Below, piece by piece: positions 34,148-46,123 of a DNA stretch of 64,000 nt; positions within the stretch are counted from its first letter, which is position 1, and every line of letters starts with the position of its first letter. The notes beneath the pieces were generated by a model that saw only the letters and a list, made by a program, of their open reading frames with translations, was not told the origin of the DNA and did no database searches. Source of the stretch: Lepraria neglecta (taxonomy: Eukaryota > Ascomycota > Lecanoromycetes > Lecanorales > Stereocaulaceae); the NCBI GenBank assembly GCA_033220425.1, contig CM065650.1:3472001-3536000 (forward strand), read 5' to 3'. Both the position numbers and the translations under genes were made by a program.

Positions 34148-34918
34148 GAAGCAGGGAGCAAGGATTCTAGAGGGGGAATAGCGTGCTTGTAGTAGCGGTT
34201 AGGAATGACTTGAAAGGCTTCTGCTTTTGACAAGAATGATGGATGGTGGTCACAGTGCTTTCGGGCTGCTCATTCTATGTATATTTAGTTATACAGATTA
34301 CTTACGGAATAAAAATTATTCCTATGACCAATGTGCTTTTTGAAGTCTGCTGTCTTTCAACCAGGGCAATCGTTGAAATGGATGAACAGTTACCCCTTTC
34401 CCGTATGCGCAATTGCGTATTCGACCCCCACATTTTTTGCCCCATACCGTTGAGACTCGACCTCTCAAAGCGAAAATCCCAGCGCTTTATCGGCCATCCA
34501 ACCTCCATTCATAATTGTTCCAGCGCTATAAACCATCAGAAACCCAAGATTGTATACTAGTACAGCTTGTCGTTGAAGCTGAGCGCTCACTGCGTTGTAC
34601 CGCATCTGCTCAGAGCTCAAGCTCCTCCCGCCTTCGTTACACCGGAGACAAGTCACGGACCATCAGCACAAGGTTCCACAGCAAACAGAGGACAGTATTG
34701 CATTGATTTTGCTCGTCAGCAGCCCGAGCGCAGGAACACATCACGCTGGTAGCTGTCATTGGCACGTTCCAGGCACCATTTATTTGGTCAGGTGTTCTAC
34801 CTGCCACTCCTAGTCAGCTTTCCTACAGAACCGCCGGCGAGCTTACACACTCCTTTGAAACCCATGAGCGAATATCAACTCCATACTCCGTATCCAAAAA
34901 CAAGCTTCTCCAAGTTGA
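34148..34918. other. Intergenic
   Basis: Promoter side of the next gene; no coding region recognised. Confidence 0.45.
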
Positions 34919-37900
34919 ATGCCCCCATCCTCAAACCAGCCGTCAAGCGACCAGCAACCTCCAGTTGACATTAGCCCCTTCTACCAAGAAGAAGCCACCA
35001 GAAGGCGCTCGCCTGGGCGCAAAGGCCCAGGGAAGAAGAAGAAGAAGCGAGATGACACCGGAGGAGAGAATGTGGAGGAGGAGAAGTTATCTAGGGGTTT
35101 ACCCCGGGAGATGTAAGTTAAGATACATTAAGGCAATCGCCGTGGAGATTATGCAAACACTATGGAACTGTCAACCCAAGATCATGGTAACTGACACCTA
35201 GCGCAGAACCTCTCCTCCTTCTATCCTATCCCAACTGAATGCTTCATCTTCTCCATTCTCGGCGCCAACCGATGGAACCTCTGCCCCTCTTCTAGAAGCC
35301 TGGCACCCCACACCACCTGCACATAATCCAGACTACCCAGCACAAACTACAACTGACTGGGCTACCAATATTCCCTTTGGACAAAGCCCTCCGAACGGAC
35401 ATAGCAACGGAGCTAGTATAGCTGGTTCTCCTCCACAACATCGACCACCACTAGACGATCTTCGTGGTGGATTCGCGCATACTTCTCCTCCTACGTCCCC
35501 ACGAGCTGCGTACCGTCAACCCATTCCCCGCAACGGCGAGTATCAAAGCTTTGGCGAGTATCTAGGTTCATCGCCTGAAAGCAGAAGGCCTGCCTCAATG
35601 CAGTCGCAGCCGTCGTACCTTCCTCCGCCTCCTCATCATGCACAAGCCCACTATTACGGAGCTCCTGAAATCGATTTCGGCTTCCCAAAGCCAGGTTTGA
35701 AAGAAATAGCGCCAGGTGAAGGATTCTGCTGTGTCTTTGATACTCTTCCTTCCCCAGGTCAGGACAGTTTAAAGAACACGGACAATATCCTGTTAGTTGG
35801 GTTTGAACACGGGTTGAACATCTATCAAGTAAATGAGAAACGACTTGATCGTATTGGGCGGCTGGAAGGACTTCGCGGATCAGTTATTGGTGCAAAGATG
35901 CTCCCGGCTCAATCAATCAATGGCCGCCAGGCAGTCCAGCCTCTGGTCGCGGTAATAATTCATGGTCCTTGCGACCCATCAAGCAAACCATCCAAACCCG
36001 GAACTACCCAGGCTGAGCCTGAGGAATTCGACCCATCTGGATCTATGCTGCAAGCTCTGCATGTTGCTGATGTGCCTCAGTACCATCAAACTACGGTAGA
36101 GGTGTACTCGCTACGACAAGGGGTGCATGTAGCCACCCTTTACAGCAGTCCCAAGGTAGAAGCAGATAGCGCAGGATACAATGCACGCCCTTCTCAACCT
36201 TCGCCCATAGGAGATCTTACGATTCAAGTCAATGGAAGGTTCATCGTCGTTAGCTCAGGCAGCAGCGGAGAAATCTTCATTTTTGAGAGCACTCAAGGTA
36301 CATCCATGGAAATGCCCCATGGATTCAAGTGTATCGGCAAAACTTGGACACGGACATCGTCGAAGCGTGCTCGCAGCATGTCTGTTTCTTCAAGCGAGTC
36401 CGGGCTAGGAGGATTGCAGGACGCTTCGGATGTGGGTTTCCACCGACCCAAGGTTGCCATATTGTCCTTGAGCCACCGATGGCTTGCTGTTGTACCGCCG
36501 CCCCCTTCATCACAGACTACTCTGCATGGGCAGATAGAAAATGAGCACTCTGGCCACAAAGTTCCAGGACTGACTTCGCATACATCCGAAACCGAGCCTC
36601 AAGTTACTTGCGACCTTGACCCGCCTCAAAACGGAAGCATATTGAACAGAATGGCTAAAGATGTTGCTCAGGGTGCTCTCAAGGGCGCTCAATGGGTTGC
36701 AGCCGAGGGAATGCAGGTCTGGAATAATTACTGGTCCAAGCCGTCCGAGCAACATCGCCAGACTGTTGCCACGTCTCCTCCTAATCATAATTTCATGGGA
36801 TCGCTACCTGCGCACCAGAATTTCCCTCCTACTCATGCACAGGACAACCAAATCGATCGAGCAAAGAACCAGCCAACATTGGTTTCGATCCTGGATCTAG
36901 AGAAACTTTCGCAAAGTCAGAATCTGAGGCCCGCCCTAGCACTACAGCCCCTGGCTTCTTTTTCACTACCTGCCGGGTGCAGCCTAGTCTCGTTCTCTCC
37001 TGATGGTATGCATTTGTTGACTGCAAGTGCGAAGGGCGATGATCAGTATGTCTGGGACTTGATGCGCATGGTACATGGGGAAGCTGGACGAGCAGGAGAA
37101 TCTGATGCGTCTCCGAGAGCACCGAGTGTTCGCGAAATAGCACACTTTAGCCGGATGACCGAGGCCAGAATTATTGATGTTGTTTGGACAGAGCCCAGAG
37201 GCGAACGACTAGCTATCATCACCGATAGAGGCACTGTCCATATGGACGACATAGCGCCTTCTGCATTTCTATGGCCACCACTTCGTCGTGTGCAACGTAG
37301 TGCAACTTCTCCTAGCGGATCGGGTAGGGATTATAATCAGAACAATGACGCTATACGACCCAAGTCCACGGACAGCGCTTTCAGCTCTGCACTCGGCATT
37401 TTTACCGGCAAGACACAGCCTCTACTTGCTGCTGTGCGTGGTCGAAGCCCCAGCACAGGCGGCCGTTTTCCTGGCTTTGGTACTTTGGCCATGACAGCCG
37501 GTGCAGGGGGTAGCAAAGCAGTTGCAGCTGGTATTAACAGATCTGTTAGTGCAGCAGCAACCGGCACTGTCGACACGCTCCGTCACCTTGGTGAGAATAG
37601 GATAACTTTACCGCTTTCGTCGTCAAGTGCTGTTGCCCCAAGTTGTGTTCGGTGGTTGAGTGGAAAGGCCCAAGGCCGCATCGCTGTGACCGGCGGAGGT
37701 ATCGTACGAGTCTACAGCGTTCATCAAAGCCCCAGTCGAAAGGCTGGACAAGGACGTCCTTCAGTCATTGGGAGTAAGCCAGCGGAGTTTAGTCTTCCAA
37801 AAGAACCCATGCCTCCTCAACAGGTTCGCAATATCCAAAACCCCAATGCTCCGCCACCAATTGGATCTTCAACAACCCCTGGCTCATTCTGGCTGCCCCA

Positions 37901-38339
37901 CCCTCCAAACCCGCCAACGCGACAATCTGGTTCAGACACGCATCCATTGTCTTACGCTGAGATCGATACCAGCGCCCCCTACACGCCATTTCACGCGGAC
38001 CGTCGTGTCAGTCTCTACGTGTACGATGGCGATGCGCAGTCGAACGACCCACATCATTTGCATGACCCAAATCCGTGGGTATTTGGCGAACCCATTGCTG
38101 CCACCAAAATCAGTTTTGGCTCCGCCGCTGATGAAGGAGACAGTTCAGATGCAGATCAGCCCGTTCCGGGGCAAATGGAGAACGTGATCAACGTTCAGGG
38201 AAATGTAGAAGACGGACAGCAAGTAGTAATGACAACGCGCCGCAAGTGGAACAAGAAAGGTAAAGAGCAAGCAGTTACCGACGATGATGAGATTTTCGAT
38301 GACTTTGCATTTGTGGATCTTGCGGAGGAAAGAGTGTAG
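34919..38339 (+). CDS. BCAS3-like WD40 protein
   Basis: Exons 34919-35112 and 35207-38339, with a 94-nt intron (GTAAGT...GCAG), give 1108 aa. The first 230 residues are disordered, Pro/Ser-rich with a Lys run. The beta-propeller begins near 275 (DNILLVGFEHGLNIYQVNE) and includes QPLVAVIIHGP, TVEVYSLRQGVHVATLY, VNGRFIVVSSGSSGEIFIFE and the strong WD-type block SLVSFSPDGMHLLTASAKGD. Between repeats is an amphipathic stretch (MAKDVAQGALKGAQWVAAEG), which also marks BCAS3-like proteins; those bind phosphoinositides and act near autophagosome assembly sites. The C-terminus is acidic with FDDFAFVDL. A role in autophagy is by family analogy only. Confidence 0.75.
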
Positions 38340-40561
38340 ATATGGGTTGCATTCATCATTGGCGTTTCAGGCGGTTACGGTGGTAATCGGTCATTACTTG
38401 GAGGCATTAGGCTTAGATGCATGATGAAGGGGTTTGGGGTCTTCGTTTGGTGCATTGGTATATCCGATGGTGTTACTTCTAGGCATGCTAGAGGGTGTTG
38501 TTCAGGGGGTATTCTTTAGGATAGATAGAGCATGCAACACAATGCATTGATCCTCAAGAAAGAATTTGCTGGGTAGGATAATTCATCAATATCAACTCTG
38601 ACATGATAACACCTTTCCACTGAAGCCAGCTATTGCAGTTTTTGAAACTCTTGTACATCCTGTATGGGCTTCTAATTGGCGCACTCAATTGTTCAAATCG
38701 AGATCTTCCAACGCATCTAGAGCAAACTTTGGCAGGAACGAAGAGCTGATGAAGCGAAGGATTCCGACTTCGGTGCTCAACATCTTCTTACTTTCTCTCG
38801 TAAAACTGCGAGGCTTTCATCTGCCGTTCACCAGTCCTTCAATATCCACACTTTCCACATGTGGACAATGCGCGCCATCGGGCTCCCATCACCTCCAAGA
38901 TTCCAAGAACGTCCGTCTCCACCAGGCGGTTTAAACCCTTTCAATCCTTAGCTCTCATGCTTGCGACATCTAAAAGAATCCCCTACTCCCATTGTGAATC
39001 ACTCAAGATCCTTCAATATCGGAAAGTAGCACTCCCATTTCTACTTTTATCTTTTGTTCCTCAATGCATCGGCACCTGAAACGTCGCTTCTACAACAATT
39101 CTTCCGCGAACCGCGAATGCAGGATGAGATACCCGGTAGACAATGCAAGATGTCAATACGTCGCACGTGCCTTGACAGGGGAACCTCGAGGTCGCTGATT
39201 AATTGACTCATGCGGGTACCTGACGCATGAATGCACTGCACTGCACTGTACCTGCATTCAATACGTGTCAAACGCCCCCTGGTATATGTTTCCGCAATGA
39301 CCTTTGGCTGAGCTGTTAGTAAGACAATGACCTGCATTACGTGGCTTTTTGTTCTACGATTCTGAGTGGCCTGACCATCGAGATGGGGAGGAGGTTTGCG
39401 TGTCACATCTGCAAAAGGCCCACGGAAGAATAATGAGAAAAGCGAAACGAGCAGGACGGAGGCTGTGTGGCGTATTTGACGTTGAGGCTCTCATGCAACG
39501 TCCGGGTACCAACGTCCACGGCTCGTCTTACAACATCCAACGCAGGGCTGCGCAACGGACATGTGGAGATTTGGTGTGACACACAACAGTATGTGATGTT
39601 GAATTTACACATGCAATGATCACACGCATGGTCATTCTATGCGACATTGAGGCCAAGCTTTTATTTCCCGAGATTTGCTTCGGTAAGCCAAATGATACGC
39701 TTACGGTGAGAACTAAGGGCGGCCAGGGAGGCTCATGGGGATCAGCAGTGGGAGATCAACAGGGCCAGAGAATCCTAACACCAAACGACCACGCCGCGAA
39801 ACTTCAAGCAGCGCTCTTTTCTTATCAACTGTGCCGTGTGAAAATACGAACACAGAAACATGTCTCCGTGCTCTGGGCCGGTCGGTGTATTGATAGACGG
39901 TAAGACTTTGGAGCTTACGAACAGCCACAACAGCCAGGCGGTTGGGATCCGCCCCTTTTTTTTGCGATTCCTCAGCGCCCCTTGCTCCAAGGCAAGCCAC
40001 AAATGCACACTAAGCTGCTTGGTCGGCTTCTTTTCGTGGGATAGGATATTGGATTATGGAAGCTACCCAGAACTAGCCTTGCGTCCGATCCCCAAGATGC
40101 ACCCCATTTTGCCTCTTAAGCGCGCCCCATTGTCTATGCCGTTTTTTGTCTAGACACTAACTCATGCAGGCACACTCCAACATGGGTCCCCAAGATCACC
40201 GTAATAATAAAGCTTGGGCTCCTGCCCCAATGTTTAACTACATACCTGTTTACAGCTGTGTGCAGGAGAAGGGAGTATTAAAGAGTCTGCGAAAGCGTGT
40301 CCTGTTGTTTACAGTCCAACTAAAGCCCTTCTCTTGCTTTTACATACCTCTCAAAGCCCTCAAAAGCAATTAAACCTGCGGCAGAAAGAAAGAATCTGGA
40401 ACGGGAATCATCCAGCTACTTCTGGACTCCAAACCAAGCAAGAGAAGATTGCACAACCCTTCTTGCAGCAAAGCTACGGGATCACGACCCATTGTCCTCT
40501 GACTGCTGTTTGGCAGTGACAGAGTGGCAATGCTCAAGCCCCGAGACATACAAAAGTCACA
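38340..40561. other. Long gene-poor stretch
   Basis: 2.2 kb with only short unrecognised open frames (for example 38689-38934 and 39349-39579). No terminal repeats or tRNA seen. Confidence 0.4.
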
Positions 40562-41825
40562 ATGACCACTTCTGAATATTCAATTCTTTCATGGAGGCTA
40601 GGGATGGCGATTACGGAAGAATTGGGCAGCAAGTGCAGCCAGGGTGGTATGCAAGCACCTAAGATGCGAACACCACACACAAGACCTCTGCCAGGTCGAC
40701 GACGGCAAGGTGCCTACCACCTTCCCTTCAGGGCGATCCACACTCTCGTCTTCACCGCTCTTATGTTTTTCCTGCTCTGTGCTCCAACAGAAGCAAACCG
40801 CCAGCCAGGATCTCGAATTCGCAAATCAAGAGGTGTGGGAAGAATAGGGGAGATACTGTTTGACGCGAGGCCGTCACCCAAGCCTGCACTACACCAACGC
40901 TCAGAGGCGAGCAGCAAAGCTGCGCCAGACGCCAATGCCACAAAGACTACTTCAAGCGCTGTAGCAACGTCTATACTCAGCGCCCCAACCGACTCCAATT
41001 CTCCTTTACCAAAACCTTTCGATGGCGGCATAGGCACCAATTTCACGCAGCCCAGCTGTCCGACGTTCATTAAATCCATGATAAGCAATGACACCTTTAT
41101 CTCATGCCTGCCATTCAGTCTTCTCCTTCAGGTAAGTCTGGATCTTTCCCCCCTTTTAGGAATCTCCACCATCTAATTCTCATCCCCAGAACTCCGTCTC
41201 ATTCTTCTCCGCCTCCCGCACCCTCTCAAGCATAACAGCCACCCTAAACGCCTCCTGCAACATAGTCTTCCCCGAATGCTCCGCCATAATGTCCACCTAC
41301 GCCCTCCAACTCCGCTCCTCCTCCGCCTGCGCCCAAGACTACGAGCGCCAAAACCCAATCATCCGCCAAGCCTACACCGGCCTCATCTCCTACGACGTCC
41401 TCTACCACGCCTCCTGCCTCAAAAACACGGCTAATGCCAACGCCGTGGGCCAAAACAACGATAATTACTGCTTCGCGAACGCTATTAGGAACACGACGAG
41501 TCCCACGGATAGCTATGTTTATTACTTGCCCCTGGGTATCCCGTTACCGCCGGGGAGTCTGCCTACTTGTGATGGGTGTCTAAAGGATACGATGGCTGCG
41601 TTTGCGACGGCGGCGGGGAACAAGAGCCAGCCGTTGAGCTTGGATTATGTTGATGCGGCTACGATGGTGAATCAAGACTGTGGGCCGAATTTTGTTAATG
41701 GGAGTGTTCCGAGTGCGAGTGGGAGTAGTTCCAGCTCTGCGGCTACGAGGGTCTCCTATAACCCGATGTTGGTTGGAGTCATCATGATGCTGGTGGGAGC
41801 GGTGCAGGTTTTCGCTTGGTTGTGA
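40562..41825 (+). CDS. DUF7729-type membrane or GPI-anchored surface protein
   Basis: Exons 40562-41131 and 41190-41825, with a 58-nt intron (GTAAGT...CCCAG), give 401 aa. Residues about 56-80 (IHTLVFTALMFFLLCAPTEA) form a signal or anchor segment after a basic N-terminus, so the protein enters the secretory pathway. The DUF7729 part follows: CPTFIKSMISNDTF, then SVSFFSASRTLSSITATL, CLKNTANANAVG, YLPLGIPLPPGSLPTC and CGPNFVN, with conserved Cys and several N-glycosylation sites. The end is a Ser-rich linker plus a short hydrophobic helix (GVIMMLVGAVQVFAWL) with almost no tail, as in a GPI signal. Function of the family is unknown. The first Met is weakly supported; a later one near the hydrophobic segment is possible. 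Confidence 0.8.
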
Positions 41826-42687
41826 GCTGCCTGTTGCTCCTACTGGGGAGGACTTTGATTCCCGATACCATGTTCGATTATATTGGATTTAATACCTATC
41901 TGTACAGGCTTCGGCCTTTAGCGTTGGCGCTGGGGAGGATCTATGTCGGATGCTACTCTGCCCCTTGGCTGTCAAAGAAAATTAACAGCATCCCAAACTC
42001 CTGAAAAGATCGATGCACAATCTCAGTTTGTCTTGCCAAACCATTGAAAAGCATTTAAAGCTCTTGGACATGACGTTTGGGCGGATGATACCAATTTGAC
42101 CCTTGTGTAGTAGCACAAACTATCGAATTGGCAAGTTGATTATACCAAGAACCAAGCTCCACGCTAGATCGTCCTGTTCGTACTTCTTAGCCTGCCTCCT
42201 ACAACGACATCTTTTGCTTTTTCCTTTGCCAAGTGTATGTAGGGAGGATGTCTTTCCGGTCCTCCTTTCGCAACGGCTACTCCATCCATTGCTAGCCCCT
42301 TTCCTCCACCGCAAATACCCCTTTCACGCAGAGATATCTAGAGGAAGGCTCTAGACATTCTCGATGGAGAGGATGAAATGAATGGAGGCACAGGAATTGG
42401 TAGTATTTGCATCTTTGTTTGTAATTTTGACTTCGATAAATGGCGAATACCTGCCTGTGTCCTTGCCACCCCTTGAAAAACTATGAGTAAAACAGATAGC
42501 CTCCCGTTCCCCCTTCCCTCAAAATAATTAAGAAAACCCGCCAGCTATACACGCCGGGGTTTAGACATGAACTCGCATAGCAGCATTTCAGCATTGCATC
42601 ATGAAACTCCTGTAACCCCCATCTAAATCGTATCCACCTTGCATGCATGTAAAGATATCACAAACCCTCAAGCAGAACCACCCTGTC
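41826..42687. other. Intergenic, between converging genes
   Basis: Nothing recognisable beyond 3' flanks. Confidence 0.45.
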
Positions 42688-44842
42688 TCACTCAGAAAGA
42701 ACTTCCTTTTCTTCTACCGCAACCGCAATAGCTGCTTTTTCCTTTTCGACGACCTCGAGTTTCTCTTTTACCTCGCCCAGCTCTTTTTGCAGGCTCTTGA
42801 TGTACTCAATGGCCAACTCGACTGTGCTTGCCTTGCTGTTACTTTGCTGGGCTGCAGTACCACTTATCATCATGTTTTCATTCGCTGCACCGTTCGTCGC
42901 TCCCTGCCCATTGACTTGAGGCGTAGAGGGAGGCAATAGACTCGCGATTTCCTGAAGAGCTGTATTGATGCGGTTTCTCCTTCCCTGCTCGGCGATTTTG
43001 TGGGAGGTGCGTTTAGAGGTGAGATTTGTAGACAGGGTTTCAGGATACGAGACGCCGGGCAGGTGAGTGCCTTCGATGATGTTCTGGTAGTTGGATTTAG
43101 AGGCGAGTAGGAGTGCGGAGGCATCGGAGGAGACGATCCCTATACAAGCGTGAATTAGACTTAAAAGTAAATTGATGCAATTAAATTGGGTCAAGATTTA
43201 CCTCCTTCTGGCAGCAACGGTTTAATACTTGGAGATATCTTTGGGCGCAGAGCAGGGCTGACGTGCACAGAGCCTTGGCTGTTGCGCTTCTTGGAGTCCC
43301 GCGCTCTGAGCTTAGGATCCGATCGTTTGCCAGGGCCAGTGCCCGTGTGTGAAGCCATGGCACCCAGCTGAGGACTGGGGAATGCGGAGGTGGCCGCAGT
43401 GATTGGTGCACTCGCAGGACCGTATCTAGGTGTCTTTCGCGCGGACATGTTAGGCGTTGATTGATCGAGATTCGTATCTGTCGTGTTGATCGGCCTTAGA
43501 ACCGGCTTTTTGTTAGTATTTGCGGGTTCCGGCAGAACAATGTCCTCCATGATCTGCTCCATATCGGCTTCTGCAAGCACAGTCTGCTCCTTTAGACTTG
43601 AAGTCTGGCGGTGGACTCCGTTGGCTTTTCCGGCCTGTTTGCGGATTTTCATCAGTGACGCAGGAGTTGCAGGCTCTCCATTGGTGTCTTGCATTGAAAC
43701 CTCTTGTGACTCTTTCTGCTTGGCATTGAGGTATGGAGACCTGCTGGCAGAGCTTGATTTAGGCGTAGCCGGTGGTGGCATGAGGATGTCGGAGAGCGGT
43801 TCAGGCGAAACAGAGTCTGCTCCTGAGCTGTCTTGACCGTAAGGAAGGAAGAGCTTTCCTTCAGCATTCTGAATAGCTTTAGCTGAGGGCTTTGGCTTCC
43901 GCGCTTCCTCAATGATGCCTGATATTTCTTTTGGTGGTATGACTGTACTTGAAGGCTTGCCCTTCCTCTGAGGCTTCATCGCGGGAGACTGCCTCACTGC
44001 GCGGGCAGGATTCTTTGTAGAAGCCGACGATGTCTTCCTCTTGGATTTGCGCAAGGATGCTGGTGTCGAAGTGGAGTTATGTGCGGAGTAGTCGAGATTG
44101 TGATCGATTGGCGAAGTTGTATCTGAGGTGTCTGAGCCTCGGACAGCTCCATAGACGGAGTATTGCGCAGCATTTTGGTTCTGTGCTCTCAAAGCAGGCG
44201 AGGTCAGAGGGCTGAAGGCATCTGTAGGCGCAGCGTAGTCGGGGTACTGGAACTGTGTATCGAGAGGTGTGACAGCGGGCGACACAAGTGGCGTAAAGAT
44301 CATCTGTAAAATCAATTAGTGGTTAGAACAGTCTAAAGTCCTCAGCGCGACGCTCATACCTGGTCTTTCTGACGCCGGTAGTGATCATACATGTGCAACT
44401 GCGGATGATCTGCTGGGGTGCGATAGTATTGGGCGTGCCCTCCATGTAACTCCATGCTGTTGGGCGTGGGTGGGACAACGTTCTGGCCATGGTACCGCTG
44501 ATTCTGCATGTGTAGCTGCTGCTGTTGCTGCTGGTCGAAAAGCTCTGATTGCATCGCCAGATCTGGGAAAGAGTCTGTCGAGCCATGAAAGCCGTTCATG
44601 GGGGCCGAGTGGTTTTGTTGCCCCATCTGGTGCTGCATTTGCCCTTGCTCGAGTCCAAGCATCCCCGCAGTATCCTCCATGGAGGTATCCATTGCCCCAA
44701 CGCCATTTTGCTGTAGCTCTGCATCGCTCTGAGGAATGCCGTCAAAGGCAGAGAAATTGAGGTCTCCGAAGTCGAGAAAGTTGGCGAATTCATCCTCTGG
44801 ACCTGAGACCATTGGAGACCAACGCTGGGTGGGGTGGTTCAT
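42688..44842 (-). CDS. nuc-1/palcA-like: NUC-1/PHO4-type bHLH transcription factor
   Basis: Activator of phosphate-starvation genes in fungi. Minus exons 44842-44360, 44303-43202 and 43139-42688 give 678 aa; a Met 11 codons upstream (44875) is an alternative. The acidic N-terminus reads SGPEDEFANFLDFGDLNFSAFD, followed by a short Gln run. The middle is Ser/Pro/Lys-rich. The bHLH lies near 568-655: SYPETLSTNLTSKRTSHKIA, then EQGRRNRINTALQEIASLLP, a loop of about 30 residues and a second helix running into a coil (VELAIEYIKSLQKELGEVKE). The basic-region pattern H..E..RR specifies CACGTG. Second intron (62 nt) ends TATAG. All frames join cleanly. Confidence 0.9.
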
Positions 44843-46123
44843 ATCGAGTCGCTTGGGAGAACAGCCATTCGTCAATCCTGTAAACTACGACCGCAAAGCG
44901 GTCGAACTGTGCGGATTGAGGGTTTTTTTTTCGAGTATTTCGAGCAGAGCGATGACAAGTGAGTGCCGAGTTGGAGTCCAATATATGATCGTGCCGCGTG
45001 TGGCAGTTGTACCCACGTGGAGAGCTTTCGCACCACTTGAAGATGCGCTTTTTCACACTGTTGGTAGTTGTGGCCTGTGGTTGACTCGGTCTTTGGCCTC
45101 CTCAGGAAGAATGAGGTTGAGGATTGACAAGCGAGTGGAGAGTGATGTAGCTGGTCAAAGAGTGCTTGAGAGGAAAGAGCGAAAGTGCATGTACCGGGCC
45201 AATGAGAAGCCATGTTCTCCGCGGTAAAAATTGGGCTTTACACCTTCCTCTCCGAAATAGGCGGCCCCGCACCACACCTGCAGCACGTCAATCATGCGAC
45301 CCTGAAGTTCGCTTACGCCTAATCGTCCATTAAAGGTCATCAAAGGCCACCAGGATGCTGCTTGTAAATCCTTCCCGTTCCCCGAATCATCACCTGAACA
45401 GCCTGTTGGTCAGCCCCCTCAAGATCATCAAATAAGCCTTGACATGCACCCCATGCACCTGAGTGGGGGCACCCTCGGGGCTTACGCTGTTAGACAGATG
45501 ATACCTGTTTTAGGGTGGGGGGCACTATTATCAATTTCATTACTACGCATGCTAAATCTACCATATTACTTTTGCGGGTAACACATTATTATATAAGGGT
45601 GGGGCAGACTGTCCGGCGTTTCTCCTAGCACTTCGGAAGTCGATGGTTTATTTCCATTCACACGCAGTATTTTCAAGGCTCCTAAGAGCAATGATGCTTT
45701 GCTAGCATCGATGGAAGCTTGCTTATCCGTAATCCAAGGGGTCGAAACTTGAAAGAATCATATATTGAGACTCTTCGAATATCATGTGTCCACATAATAG
45801 CTACAGCAAATATATCGGGTGATCATAAGGTGAATTCCCCCTTCAAACAAAGATGCATAATATTTGCAACAGTGGATCTACCGCACTGGACCCTTCCCAC
45901 ACAGCAACGCCACTGCGAAGATCCTTAATAGTCTGCCATCAAACAAAAGTTAGTAGAAAATGCCGACGCCTCGCTCAGTCGCTCCAAATGAAATTATGGT
46001 TAACATGAAGCAGTCGAAAAAGCAACCATGCTATGGATCCTCAAGGAACTATTAAGAACAATTCGCAACTTCCGCGCGGGACATCCTGGGAAGAAGGTTC
46101 AGCAGTGACGAAATGCACATCGT
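44843..46123. other. Intergenic with putative autoregulatory site
   Basis: Promoter region of the bHLH gene, then A/T-rich DNA (45530-45870) with no gene seen. Confidence 0.45.
45012..45019 (-). promoter_or_regulatory. CACGTGGG, Pho4/NUC-1-type site
   Basis: Perfect CACGTGGG on the minus strand, 170 bp upstream of the NUC-1-like start. Pho4 prefers CACGTG flanked by GG, so autoregulation or cross-regulation is plausible. Binding is inferred, not shown. Confidence 0.5.
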
